A DNA stretch of 64,000 nt, taken from contig CADCVE010000054.1 in the NCBI GenBank assembly GCA_902806065.1, positions 26,503 to 90,502 of the forward strand, written 5' to 3'. This DNA comes from an uncultured Rubrobacteraceae bacterium (lineage in GTDB: Bacteria; Actinomycetota; Rubrobacteria; Rubrobacterales; Rubrobacteraceae). The position numbers were made by a program, and so were the translations under genes. This document shows positions 1 through 9,210 of this stretch, one piece after another; the first letter of the stretch is position 1; the number at the start of each line of letters is the position of its first letter. A model generated the notes under the pieces. The model was not told the origin of the DNA, made no database searches, and worked only from the letters and a program-made list of their open reading frames with translations.

Positions 1-328
1 CTATTACGGGATCGGTAACGGCACATCCGAATGACGAATCCGCGGCGAATGGAACGATGAGATTCCCATAGAGGTGGTGCAGGACATCCCAGCCAGTATG
101 CAAAAGCCATCCAACGCCTATGAAACCATACGATCGTAGTCCTTTGTACGCACAGTAGGTGAGCACGGCGGTGAAGGCAAATTCCCATACGCCGAACCCT
201 CCATTCAGGTACGCCGCGCCTGCTCCCGTAATAAAGATCGCGTTGAAGTTTCGTCTGCTCGGCTCTTCTAACAAGGAAGTGAGCGAAATATAGATAAACG
301 CGATAAGGATCGGCGCGAGTATAGTCAT
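1..328 (-). CDS. DUF6010-like multi-pass membrane protein (partial, runs off window edge)
   Basis: Manual minus-strand translation MTILAPILIAFIYISLTSLLEEPSRRNFNAIFITGAGAAYLNGGFGVWEFAFTAVLTYCAYKGLRSYGFIGVGWLLHTGWDVLHHLYGNLIVPF...; absent from ORF track because truncated. Confidence 0.65.
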   Translation of the reverse strand, partial: MTILAPILIAFIYISLTSLLEEPSRRNFNAIFITGAGAAYLNGGFGVWEFAFTAVLTYCAYKGLRSYGFIGVGWLLHTGWDVLHHLYGNLIVPFAADSSFGCAVTDPVI

Positions 329-370
329 GATGGGCTGGGCCTGGATTCCCTCAACAACATTGTTCCCCTT

Positions 371-500
371 TCATGGAGCGATCCCGTGCAAGAGTTTGAA
401 CTCGGAATCCTTGACGAGAACCGTCGCGGGATCGGCGTTCGTCATGATTTCGTAGACGCGTACACTTTCAAGCCCTTCTTCTGCCTAGTCCAGTAGTAGC
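371..500 (-). pseudogene. Possible decayed CDS remnant, C-terminal fragment ...AEEGLESVRVYEIMTNADPATVLVKDSEFKLLHGIAP*
   Basis: Protein-like minus-strand reading frame ending at 371-373, interrupted upstream by in-frame TAG at 485-487. Confidence 0.3.
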
Positions 501-786
501 CGCCCTGTTGTTACGGTTGCCTGCCTGCGTCGGACGACGAATCGGCGACTAATCCTCGCACGCGAACGTGAGCCATCTCCACAACCTCCCGATGGGTGTC
601 TCGACTTTGTCGACCTCATACTAAGCTGCCGACGCGACACCGGAAAGTGGCACGATTGACAAGTACCAACGAGTTTTCGCCATTAGGCTAAAGATCCCGC
701 TTTTGCTGCTCACGAGAAGGCAATATCACCGTGGGCAAGCAATAGCTGAGGTTGGAAAGATATGTTCGAGCGGGTATGTTGCTGCT

Positions 787-1737
787 ATGCACACGGTCGC
801 TGTTCTGGCTCTGGATGGGGTGCTGGCCTTTGATCTGTCTACCCCGGTCGAGGTCTTCGGTCGCGTCCGGCTGCCCAACGGGCGGGCGCCGTACCAGGTG
901 CGCGTCTGCGCCCCGACGGACGAGGTCGATGTGGGGGCGTTCTCCATGCGTGCCCCTTGGGGGGTGGACGCGCTCGCAGGGGCCGACACGATCATCCTTC
1001 CCGGACTGGCCGACCCTACGGTGTCGATCTCCGAGGACGTTCTGGATGCGTTGCGAGCCGCGGCGGAGGGTGGCACCCGGGTCGCGTCGATCTGCGTGGG
1101 CGCGTTCACCTTGGCCGCCACCGGGCTTCTAAACGGTTTGCGCGCGACGACGCACTGGGCCGCGGCGAAAGAGCTCTCTCGCTTGTACCCGGATGTTGAT
1201 GTAGACGCAGACGTCCTTTTCGTAGACAACGGGCGGATCCTGACTTCTGCCGGTGCCGCCGCCGGGCTAGACCTTTGTTTGCATATGGTCCGTCAGGATC
1301 ACGGCGCTGCTGTGGCAGCCGACGCTGCCCGGATAGCCGTGATGCCCCTGGAGCGGGATGGCGGGCAGGCCCAATACATCGTGCACGAGCAACCAGGCGC
1401 GGATGGGGCCAGCCTCGAACCACTGTTACGGTGGATGGAAGAGAACGCTCACCGGGAACTCACCCTCGACTGCATCGCGACCCGGGCGATGATGAGTACC
1501 CGCACCTTAAACCGGCGCTTCCGCGAGCAGACCGGCACGACCCCGCTGCAATGGCTACACAGGTCCCGAATCCGCCAGGCGCAATACCTGCTCGAAACCA
1601 CGGGGCATTCCGTCGAGCGGATCGCTATCCGCGTCGGATTTGGCTCCCAGACGACCTTCCGTGATCGCTTTAAGAGGCTCGTGGGCACCAGCCCACAGGT
1701 TTACAGGCGTACGTTTCAAGGCCCACCGGCATGCTGA
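787..1737 (+). CDS. GlxA family transcriptional regulator (DJ-1/PfpI domain + AraC HTH)
   Basis: MHTVAVLALDGVLAFDLSTPVEVF... N-terminal DJ-1/PfpI-like domain; C-terminal AraC HTH (STRTLNRRFREQTGTTPLQWLHRSRIRQAQYLLE). ORF extends to 703; ATG at 787 fits family start. Confidence 0.85.
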   Translation: MHTVAVLALDGVLAFDLSTPVEVFGRVRLPNGRAPYQVRVCAPTDEVDVGAFSMRAPWGVDALAGADTIILPGLADPTVSISEDVLDALRAAAEGGTRVASICVGAFTLAATGLLNGLRATTHWAAAKELSRLYPDVDVDADVLFVDNGRILTSAGAAAGLDLCLHMVRQDHGAAVAADAARIAVMPLERDGGQAQYIVHEQPGADGASLEPLLRWMEENAHRELTLDCIATRAMMSTRTLNRRFREQTGTTPLQWLHRSRIRQAQYLLETTGHSVERIAIRVGFGSQTTFRDRFKRLVGTSPQVYRRTFQGPPAC

Positions 1738-2167
1738 CCGTGCGATTCGTTCTGCGCAGCGACAACGAGTCCCGCACCCATTCTGCTTTGCACCAGGGGC
1801 CAGCTACGCAAGGAGTAGACCTGGAAGAAGGTTATCGCCCTGACCATTCACTAGCTCCTTAGCAATCAAAACGGCGCATTCATGCAGAACAAAGTAAACA
1901 AAAGCGCCGAACGAGAGAGAGGAGAGCGAAAACGGAGGAAGCGCGTGTAAGATTAGGTTATCCCTGTTCCTCTGAACTCTGTCCAAGCGCTCAAACCGGA
2001 ACTCGTGAAGGGACTGGGTAAGGGCTTCTTGCGAAGCGACGCTTGGGCGGTACGGCTCTTCTGGGCCGGGTCGTTTGCGGTCATACCGCTAAGCGGCGTT
2101 TAGGGTTGCTAGTAGTGGTTTAATTAGCGTGCAATGCTGGGGTTTACCATAGTCATTTAGAGAGGAC

Positions 2168-3352
2168 GTGTTTTCGGGCGTGAGGTTTGATTTTGCAACG
2201 GCGGGTGAGTCGCACGGGCCTGGGGAGGTGACCCTGGTAAGCGGGGTGCCGGCGGGTCTCGGGCTCCTCTCGGGAGATGTCAACGGCGATCTGGCGCGCA
2301 GGCAGCGGGGCTACGGGCGCGGCGGCCGCCAGAAGATAGAGAAGGATGAGATCGAGTTCCTAGGCGGCGTGCGCCACGGGTACACCCTCGGGTCCCCGAT
2401 CGCGATGCTCGTACGCAACAACGACTACGCTAACTGGGAGGCCCGGATGACCCCGGACCCACCAGAAGAGACTCCAAAGAAGGTCACGCTCCCGCGCCCC
2501 GGCCACGCGGACCTCGCCGGGATGCAGAAGTACGCCTTCGACGATTTGAGGAACGTCCTCGAACGCTCCAGCGCCCGCGAGACGACCGCCCGGGTCGCCG
2601 CTGGCGGCGTGGCCAGGAAGCTTCTCTCCGAGTTCGGCGTCACCATAAACAGCGCGGTGTACCGTATAGGAGAGGCCGCCATCGAGAAGGAGCAGGCTGC
2701 GCTCCTGGCCGCGAAGGCTGATGACTCGGATGTGCGCTGCCCGGACGAGGACGCGACCGAGAGGATGAAGGCGGAGATCGACGCCGCCCGCTACGCTCGC
2801 GATGCCCTCGGCGGCGAGTTCGTCGTGGTCGCCGAAGGGTGTCCGCCGGGGCTCGGGTCTTATGTGGACTGGCGCGACAAGCTCGATGCGAAGCTGGCTC
2901 AGGCGGTCATGTCTATCAACGCCATAAAAGGTGTGGAGATCGGGCTGGGCTTCGGGGTCGCCAGCCGCCGCTCAAGCGAGGTCCAGGATGAGATCCTGCT
3001 GGAAAACGGCGAGCTCGTCCGGTCTAGCAACCGGTTGGGTGGCTTTGAAGGCGGTATGACGAACGGCGAGCCGGTGGTTGTCGCCGCCGCGATGAAGCCG
3101 ATCTCCACGATAGCCAAGGCGCTACGCACCGTCGACCTCTCGACCTACGAGCCCGCGCGGGCGTTCCGCGAGCGTGCCGACTCCTGCGCCGTGCCCGCCG
3201 CCGCCGTGGTCGGCGAGTCGATGGTCGCGATCATACTAGCCGAAGCGTTCCTGGAGAAGTTCGGCGCGGATAACATGACCGACATCCACGCCTCCTACGA
3301 CTCCTACATGGCTCGCCTCCGCGCCGCCGGCAAACCGGCCCCCGGCAGGTAA
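2168..3352 (+). CDS. aroC: Chorismate synthase
   Basis: ATAGESHGPG, RQRGYGRGGRQKIEKDEIEFLGGVRHG and SSARETTARVAAGGVARKLL signatures. Confidence 0.97.
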   Translation: MFSGVRFDFATAGESHGPGEVTLVSGVPAGLGLLSGDVNGDLARRQRGYGRGGRQKIEKDEIEFLGGVRHGYTLGSPIAMLVRNNDYANWEARMTPDPPEETPKKVTLPRPGHADLAGMQKYAFDDLRNVLERSSARETTARVAAGGVARKLLSEFGVTINSAVYRIGEAAIEKEQAALLAAKADDSDVRCPDEDATERMKAEIDAARYARDALGGEFVVVAEGCPPGLGSYVDWRDKLDAKLAQAVMSINAIKGVEIGLGFGVASRRSSEVQDEILLENGELVRSSNRLGGFEGGMTNGEPVVVAAAMKPISTIAKALRTVDLSTYEPARAFRERADSCAVPAAAVVGESMVAIILAEAFLEKFGADNMTDIHASYDSYMARLRAAGKPAPGR

Positions 3353-3355
3353 ATC

Positions 3356-3859
3356 TTGGAGGGGCCATTGGCCATAGTCGGGTATATGGGTAGCGGCAAG
3401 ACCACGGTCGGACGAGTCCTTGCCGAAGAACTCCACTGGAAGTTCTTGGACCTGGACTGGGTCGTGGCTGAGAAGGCGGGGCGGTCTATACCGGAGATCT
3501 TTGAATCCTCCGGGGAGCCTTTCTTCCGCAACCTCGAACGCCTCACGCTACTCGAAGTCCTCGATGGACCCCGGGAGCGCGTGCTCGCCTGCGGAGGCGG
3601 CGTGGTGATAGATCCCCGTAACCGCGCCCGCCTCGCGCAAGTCCCAACAGTCTTTCTGTGGGAGGACGCGGATGTCCTCTTTCGCAGGACACGCGGTCCG
3701 GCGCGCCCCCTGCGCGGCACTAACTTCGAGGACTTCGCCCGCCGCTACGCGGAGCGCCTCCCCTACTACCTGGAGGTGGCTGCCCTCCAAATAAACCCCA
3801 ACGACCGCCCACCCCGCAGCGTCGCCGACGACATCCTGGAATGGATGCAAGGCGAATGA
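3356..3859 (+). CDS. aroK: Shikimate kinase
   Basis: GYMGSGKTTVGRVLAEEL Walker A; FLDLDWVVAEKAGRSIPEIF; CGGGVV. Confidence 0.95.
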   Translation: MEGPLAIVGYMGSGKTTVGRVLAEELHWKFLDLDWVVAEKAGRSIPEIFESSGEPFFRNLERLTLLEVLDGPRERVLACGGGVVIDPRNRARLAQVPTVFLWEDADVLFRRTRGPARPLRGTNFEDFARRYAERLPYYLEVAALQINPNDRPPRSVADDILEWMQGE

Positions 3860-4953
3860 GAGGGAGCGTTAACGTCGCGGCGTCTACCCCTTACGAAGTC
3901 CTTGTGGAACCAGCCCTCGACCTCGCCGATGCCGTCTCCGCTATCTCCCCCGGAGCATCCGGAGAAACGGCCATACTCCTCACCGACTCCACCGTTGGTC
4001 CACTCCACGCCCCCGCCGTCGTCGCGGCAATCCAACGAGCCGGATGGGACGTGCTCGACACCGTAACCGTCCCCGCCGGTGAGGCCTCCAAGAGCCTCTC
4101 TGTCTACGAAGGGGCCGTGCGCGGTCTGGCGGACGCGGGGCTACCTCGCGGCGGTACGCTCTTCGCGCTCGGCGGCGGGGTGGTCGGCGACCTCGGCGGT
4201 TTTATTGCGAGTAGCTATATGCGTGGTATCGGTTTCGTCCAGCTTCCGACCTCCCTGCTCGCAATGGTAGATAGCTCCGTCGGTGGCAAGGTCGGTCTGG
4301 ACCTCCCCGAAGGCAAGAACCTCCTGGGAGCCTTTCTACAACCTCGCCTCGTCGCCGCGAACCTCGACTGGCTGGAGACCCTCCCCGCCAGCGAGGTCTC
4401 TCACGGTCTCGCCGAGGTTATCAAGATGGGCCTCCTCGCTGGCGGAGAGTTCTTCGAGGATCTTCAGCGCCTCCTGGAGGCCGCGCGCGTGGGAGACTCT
4501 GAGGCCCTGCAAGCCCTGATCCTGCACTCCGTCCGCTACAAAGCCTTCATCGTCTCCGAAGACGAACGCGAGGCCGGCCCACGCGCCGTCCTCAACTACG
4601 GTCACACCATCGGCCACGGTCTCGAAGCCGCCGCGAGCTACGACCTCCCCCACGGTCAGGCTATCGCCCTCGGCATGCTCGCCGCCGCCCGGCTAAGTAG
4701 AGAGAAGTTCGACGTAGACCTCATCGGTCTCCACGAAGACCTCCTACGCGCCGCCGGCCTCCCACTAAAGGCGCCCATGACCGCCGTGCAGCCCGTCCTC
4801 GCCGCGATGGGCCGGGACAAAAAGCGCCGCGGCTCTGACCAGGCCGGAACACACCGCTTCATTCTCCTGAACGACGTCGGCCAACCACAGCGTGACGTGC
4901 CGGTCAGCTCCGCCGAAGCCCGCCGCGCAATAGAGGCTACCATTGCCTCCTAG
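3856..4953 (+). CDS. aroB: 3-dehydroquinate synthase
   Basis: LFALGGGVVGDLGGFIASSYMRGIGFVQLPTSLLAMVDSSVGGKVGLDLPEGKNLLGAF; overlaps aroK stop. Confidence 0.96.
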   Translation: MRGSVNVAASTPYEVLVEPALDLADAVSAISPGASGETAILLTDSTVGPLHAPAVVAAIQRAGWDVLDTVTVPAGEASKSLSVYEGAVRGLADAGLPRGGTLFALGGGVVGDLGGFIASSYMRGIGFVQLPTSLLAMVDSSVGGKVGLDLPEGKNLLGAFLQPRLVAANLDWLETLPASEVSHGLAEVIKMGLLAGGEFFEDLQRLLEAARVGDSEALQALILHSVRYKAFIVSEDEREAGPRAVLNYGHTIGHGLEAAASYDLPHGQAIALGMLAAARLSREKFDVDLIGLHEDLLRAAGLPLKAPMTAVQPVLAAMGRDKKRRGSDQAGTHRFILLNDVGQPQRDVPVSSAEARRAIEATIAS

Positions 4954-5386
4954 GATCTTCGTCCTCAACGGGGTCAACCTCGGAACCCTCGGACAACGCC
5001 GCCCGGAAGTTTACGGAACCCTAACCTTGAACGATATCGAGAGTCTCTTGAAGACCGAGTTCCCTGTTGTGGAGTTCGAGTTCAGGCAGACGGACTACGA
5101 GGGAGAGATGGTGGGCTTTGTGCGGGAGGCGGGGGGAGCGGCGGGTCTGGCAATAAATCCCGGGGCGTGGACACACTACTCGTATGCTCTGCACGATGCC
5201 CTGGAGGCCTTGGATGTACCGAAGGTAGAGGTTCACTTGTCAAACGTTCACAAGAGAGAGGAATGGCGGCGGCGTTCGGTCGTGTCACCGGCGGTGGACG
5301 CGGTGGTGGCGGGGATGGGGGCGCATGGTTACGCGGCTGCGGTTCGGTACGTGCTCGAGCGTGGAGAAGGTCAAGTCAGCGGGTGA
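4943..5386 (+). CDS. aroQ: 3-dehydroquinate dehydratase, type II
   Basis: FVLNGVNLGTLGQRRPEVYG, AINPGAWTHYSYALHDAL, EVHLSNVHKREEWRRRSVVSP. Confidence 0.96.
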   Translation: MPPRIFVLNGVNLGTLGQRRPEVYGTLTLNDIESLLKTEFPVVEFEFRQTDYEGEMVGFVREAGGAAGLAINPGAWTHYSYALHDALEALDVPKVEVHLSNVHKREEWRRRSVVSPAVDAVVAGMGAHGYAAAVRYVLERGEGQVSG

Positions 5387-5540
5387 GGAAACGCGTATTG
5401 GTGTGTAGAGCCATGTGTGAAAGGGTGCTCGCCTCGTTCGAGGCTTGGTGGGGGCGACCGTAAATCGAGCAAATTGTGCAATAATGGACCGGCATTTTAG
5501 AGTAACGAGTCTAGTGTCTTTTGAGGAGTAGCAAGCAGGG

Positions 5541-6098
5541 ATGATCTCCACGAACCAGTTCAGGAACGGAGCGGCTATCCGGGTGGATGGCAAGCGCTTC
5601 ACCATTTTGTACTTCCAGCACGTCAAGCCCGGCAAGGGCGGGGCCTTTGTCAGGACTCGGTTACGGAACCTCGACACGGGGGCCATTATCGAGAAGACCT
5701 TCCGGGCCAGCGAGAAGCTAGAGAGTGTGAGGACCGAGTCGCGGGTTATGCAGTTCCTGTACCGCGATGGGGACCTCTACTACTTTATGGACTCCGAGAA
5801 CTACGAGCAGACCGCTGTCCCGGTCGAGGTCATAGGCGAGTCTGCGGGCTTTATCGTCCCGAACGGGGAGGTAAAGGTACTCTCGGCGGATGGTGGGGTC
5901 GTGAGCATCGAGCCTCCGGCGCACGTAGACCTGGAGGTGGTCGAGACCGACCCGGGCCTGAAGGGTGATACCGCTACCGGAGGCAGCAAGCCCGCGACGC
6001 TGGAGACGGGGCTCGTGGTACAGGTGCCGCTCTTCGTCAATATCGGGGAGAGGGTGCGGGTGGACACACGCACCAATGAATACCTGACGAGGGTTTAG
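5541..6098 (+). CDS. efp: Elongation factor P
   Basis: [43 protein letters not shown]... Confidence 0.97.
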   Translation: MISTNQFRNGAAIRVDGKRFTILYFQHVKPGKGGAFVRTRLRNLDTGAIIEKTFRASEKLESVRTESRVMQFLYRDGDLYYFMDSENYEQTAVPVEVIGESAGFIVPNGEVKVLSADGGVVSIEPPAHVDLEVVETDPGLKGDTATGGSKPATLETGLVVQVPLFVNIGERVRVDTRTNEYLTRV

Positions 6099-6110
6099 AG
6101 AGGCTTCTTT

Positions 6111-6557
6111 TTGAGCAGCCGGCGCACCGCCCGCAAGAACGCCTTTCTCACGCTGTACCAGAGTGACGTCACGTCCAGGCCCGTAAGTGAGACTTTGAGA
6201 CTCTGGCGTGCGTATCGCGGTGAGATTGATCCTCATGCGGAGATGCTTGCTCGCGGGGTCGAGGAGGAGCGCGAAGACCTCGATGAGAGGCTCGGCGAGG
6301 TCTCCGTCGGGTGGCCGGTACATCGCATGAGCGCAATAGACCGTACTATCTTGCGTCTCGCGCTCTACGAGATGTTGCACGTAGAGGATCTGCCCGCCGA
6401 GGTGGCTATCAACGAGGCTGAGGAGCTCGCGCAGGGTTTCTCCAGCGAAGAGGCGCCCCAGTTCGTCGGCGGCGTTCTGCGCGGGGCGAAGGACGCCTGG
6501 CTCGGGGAATTCGAACAGGAGATCGAGAGCCAAGACCACCCGGTAGAGCATGGATAA
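6111..6557 (+). CDS. nusB: Transcription antitermination factor NusB
   Basis: SSRRTARKNAFLTLYQSD...IDRTILRLALYEMLHVEDLPAEVAINEAEELAQGF. Confidence 0.93.
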   Translation: MSSRRTARKNAFLTLYQSDVTSRPVSETLRLWRAYRGEIDPHAEMLARGVEEEREDLDERLGEVSVGWPVHRMSAIDRTILRLALYEMLHVEDLPAEVAINEAEELAQGFSSEEAPQFVGGVLRGAKDAWLGEFEQEIESQDHPVEHG

Positions 6558-7482
6558 GGGCATCGATAGAACGCGCGGCGCTTCACGGAGCGCCGCGCGT
6601 GGCTCGTCGCGGTGGGAGGAGCATCGGGTGCGGTTCGAGGAGTATCTGGAGGGGCTGGTGTTCTCGGAGGAGCCCCGGCTCGCGGGGCTTGTGGAGGTCA
6701 TGCGCTACTCGATGCTCGGCGGGGGCAAAAGGGTGCGTCCGACGTTGTGCATGGAGGTTGCGGGCGTCTTTGGGGCCGATCCGGGGCTCGTGTTACCGAG
6801 TGCGGCGGCGGTGGAGTTGATCCACACGTATTCTCTGATCCACGACGACTTGCCGGCAATGGATGATGACGATTACAGGCGTGGCAGACCGACGGCCCAC
6901 AAGAAGTACGGAGAGGCGATGGCTATTCTGGCGGGCGACGCCTTTTTTGGGGAGTCGTTGACCCTTATCACCTTGCATCAGGAGGGGTCGGCGGAGCAAG
7001 TTCTGGAGGTCGTGCGCGAGCTCGCTGGTTCGACCGGCGTGAACGGGATGGTTGGGGGGCAAGTCATAGACATGAATCAGACCGGGGTGGGGGAGGCGAC
7101 GGACCCCGAGACCCTCTGTATGATCCACACGTTCAAGACCGGCGCGCTGATCCGGTCAAGCGCGAGGATAGGCGCGATCCTCGCGGGCGCCGATGAGCGC
7201 GGGCAGGCGGCCATCTCGGAGTACGCGATGGAGCTTGGCCTGTGCTTCCAGATCGTGGACGACGTACTCGACGCTACCTCCACCCGAGAGGTCCTGGGCA
7301 AGAGTGCCGGGAGCGACGCCGAGCAAGGCAAGGCGACCTTTGTCGGCGTTTACGGTCTCGATGGCGCCCGGAAAGAGGCGGACACGGCCGCTGAGAAGGC
7401 GCTCGCGGCCCTCTCGACGATAGACGGCGACACCTCGGGCCTCGGAGAGCTGGTCCTCTTCGTCCGCCACCGGGGTTTCTAG
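6550..7482 (+). CDS. ispA: Polyprenyl (farnesyl/geranylgeranyl) diphosphate synthase
   Basis: GGGKRVRPTL, LIHDDLPAMDDDDYRRGRPTAHKKYGEAMAILAGD, FQIVDDVLD. Confidence 0.92.
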   Translation: MDKGIDRTRGASRSAARGSSRWEEHRVRFEEYLEGLVFSEEPRLAGLVEVMRYSMLGGGKRVRPTLCMEVAGVFGADPGLVLPSAAAVELIHTYSLIHDDLPAMDDDDYRRGRPTAHKKYGEAMAILAGDAFFGESLTLITLHQEGSAEQVLEVVRELAGSTGVNGMVGGQVIDMNQTGVGEATDPETLCMIHTFKTGALIRSSARIGAILAGADERGQAAISEYAMELGLCFQIVDDVLDATSTREVLGKSAGSDAEQGKATFVGVYGLDGARKEADTAAEKALAALSTIDGDTSGLGELVLFVRHRGF

Positions 7483-7498
7483 CGGCCCGGCAGAAGCA

Positions 7499-8368
7499 GT
7501 GAAAGGGACGGGGAAACCCCCCAGCGTACCCGAAAACGCCTCGCGAAAGAACACTACCCGAAGCAGCAAACGCAAAGCCGCGCTACGCTTGGACGCCTTG
7601 CTCGTAGAGAGGGGTTTCGTGGAGAGTCGAACGAGGGCGCAAGCATTAGTCATGTCAGGCGCCGTGCGGATCGGCGGCGAGGTCGTTACCAAAGCTGGTC
7701 TGAGTGTCCCGCCCGGCTCGGACCTCCAGGTAGAGGCGCCACGGGGAAGCTCATTCGTTTCCCGAGCCGGGGAGAAGCTGGACCACGCCCTCGACGCGTT
7801 CGGAGTCGAGGTCGAAGGCCGCGATTGCCTGGACGCGGGGGCCTCCACCGGCGGTTTCACAGACGTGCTGCTGCGCCGCGGCGCTGGCAGGGTCGTCGCG
7901 GTGGATGTCGGCTACGGACAGCTTGACTGGGCCCTCCGGCAAGACCAGCGCGTCGCGGTTATGGAGCGCACCAACGCCCGCTACCTCTCCGGAGAAGACC
8001 TGCCATTCGCGCCTGACTTGCTGGTCGCCGACCTCTCCTTTATCTCTCTGGTGGTCGCTCTCTCGAATCTGTTGGCTACCGCGCCGTCCATCCGCGAGGC
8101 GATAGTGCTCGTCAAGCCACAGTTCGAGGCTGGTCCGAAGCAGGTGGGACGTGGCGGGCTCGTGCGGGACGCGGCGGTGCGCGCGGCGGTGATCCGCAAG
8201 GTGGCCGGGGCGTTCGAGGGTCTGGGGTTCGGGGCCGTGGACGTGACGCGTTCGCCGGTCGCGGGGAGGCGGGCTGGTAACGTGGAGTACCCTCTGCGGC
8301 TCTTGCGCGGCGTGGAGGCGACGCTGGACGAGGGACGCATCCTCGCGGTAGTAGGGGAAGAGGTTTGA
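7499..8368 (+). CDS. tlyA: TlyA family rRNA (cytidine-2'-O)-methyltransferase
   Basis: S4-like N-terminus (RLDALLVERGFVESRTRAQALVMSGAVRIGG) + FtsJ-type MTase DAGASTGGFTDVLLRRGA. Confidence 0.92.
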   Translation: MKGTGKPPSVPENASRKNTTRSSKRKAALRLDALLVERGFVESRTRAQALVMSGAVRIGGEVVTKAGLSVPPGSDLQVEAPRGSSFVSRAGEKLDHALDAFGVEVEGRDCLDAGASTGGFTDVLLRRGAGRVVAVDVGYGQLDWALRQDQRVAVMERTNARYLSGEDLPFAPDLLVADLSFISLVVALSNLLATAPSIREAIVLVKPQFEAGPKQVGRGGLVRDAAVRAAVIRKVAGAFEGLGFGAVDVTRSPVAGRRAGNVEYPLRLLRGVEATLDEGRILAVVGEEV

Positions 8369-9180
8369 GCGAGGCCGTCGGGAAGATCCGGAAGGTCGGG
8401 ATCGTCGCGAACCCCAAGGTCGACGATGGACACTCCGAGCGTCTGGTTCGTATTCTGGAGGAGAGAGGAGTCGAGGTCCAGCGTCTGGAGAAGCCTGCGG
8501 AGCCCACGGGAGACCGGAAGGATGGGAGTACTGACCTCGTATTCGTGCTCGGCGGAGATGGGACGATGCTAAGGGCGTCGAGGATGTATCCGGGGCGGGT
8601 GTTGCTCGGGGTCAACCTCGGCACGGTCGGCTTCATGAGCGGGATGCGGCCGGAGGATTTGGAGTCAGGGGTGGAGAAAGTCCTCAACGGGGCGTTGCAC
8701 ATCCAGGATTACCGGATGCTGGAGATCCGCATGAAGGGCGAGGAAAAAGTCCGCCTGGCGGCGAACGACGCCGTGCTACTCAAGGAGAAGCCACACCAGA
8801 TCGCTGCGGTAGACGTAGCCGTCAACGGGGAGGACCTGGTCTCCTACCAGTGCGACGGGCTGATAGCCGCGACCCCTTTAGGTTCGACTGCCTACGCCCT
8901 CTCTGCTGGAGGGCCTTTGATCTCCGGCGACATCGCCTGCTTCGTGCTCGTACCAATTGCCCCGCATTCTCTGGTGAGCCGTCCGCTCGTGCTGGGCGAG
9001 GACCAAGTCGTGGAACTGCGCATAAAGGAGCGGGATGCGTTGCTCTCGCTAGATGGGGGGGACCCGGAGGTGATCCCCGCTGGCGAGAACCTCTCCGTGG
9101 GCCTCTCGCACGAAAGCGTTAAAATAGGCAGGACCGACGAGTGGAGCTGGTGGCGGGCCGTGCGGAGGACTTTCCTGTAG
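8365..9180 (+). CDS. nadK: NAD kinase
   Basis: VLGGDGTMLRASR, GVNLGTVGFMS, DGLIAATPLGSTAYALSAGGPLI. Confidence 0.95.
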   Translation: MSEAVGKIRKVGIVANPKVDDGHSERLVRILEERGVEVQRLEKPAEPTGDRKDGSTDLVFVLGGDGTMLRASRMYPGRVLLGVNLGTVGFMSGMRPEDLESGVEKVLNGALHIQDYRMLEIRMKGEEKVRLAANDAVLLKEKPHQIAAVDVAVNGEDLVSYQCDGLIAATPLGSTAYALSAGGPLISGDIACFVLVPIAPHSLVSRPLVLGEDQVVELRIKERDALLSLDGGDPEVIPAGENLSVGLSHESVKIGRTDEWSWWRAVRRTFL

Positions 9181-9210
9181 GGTTCCGCGAAAAGGGGGCT
9201 TGAAAGAATA

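Noticed and set aside
5718-6701. 327-aa - strand ORF antisense to efp/nusB
   Set aside because: Spans two well-supported opposite-strand genes; coincidental open frame
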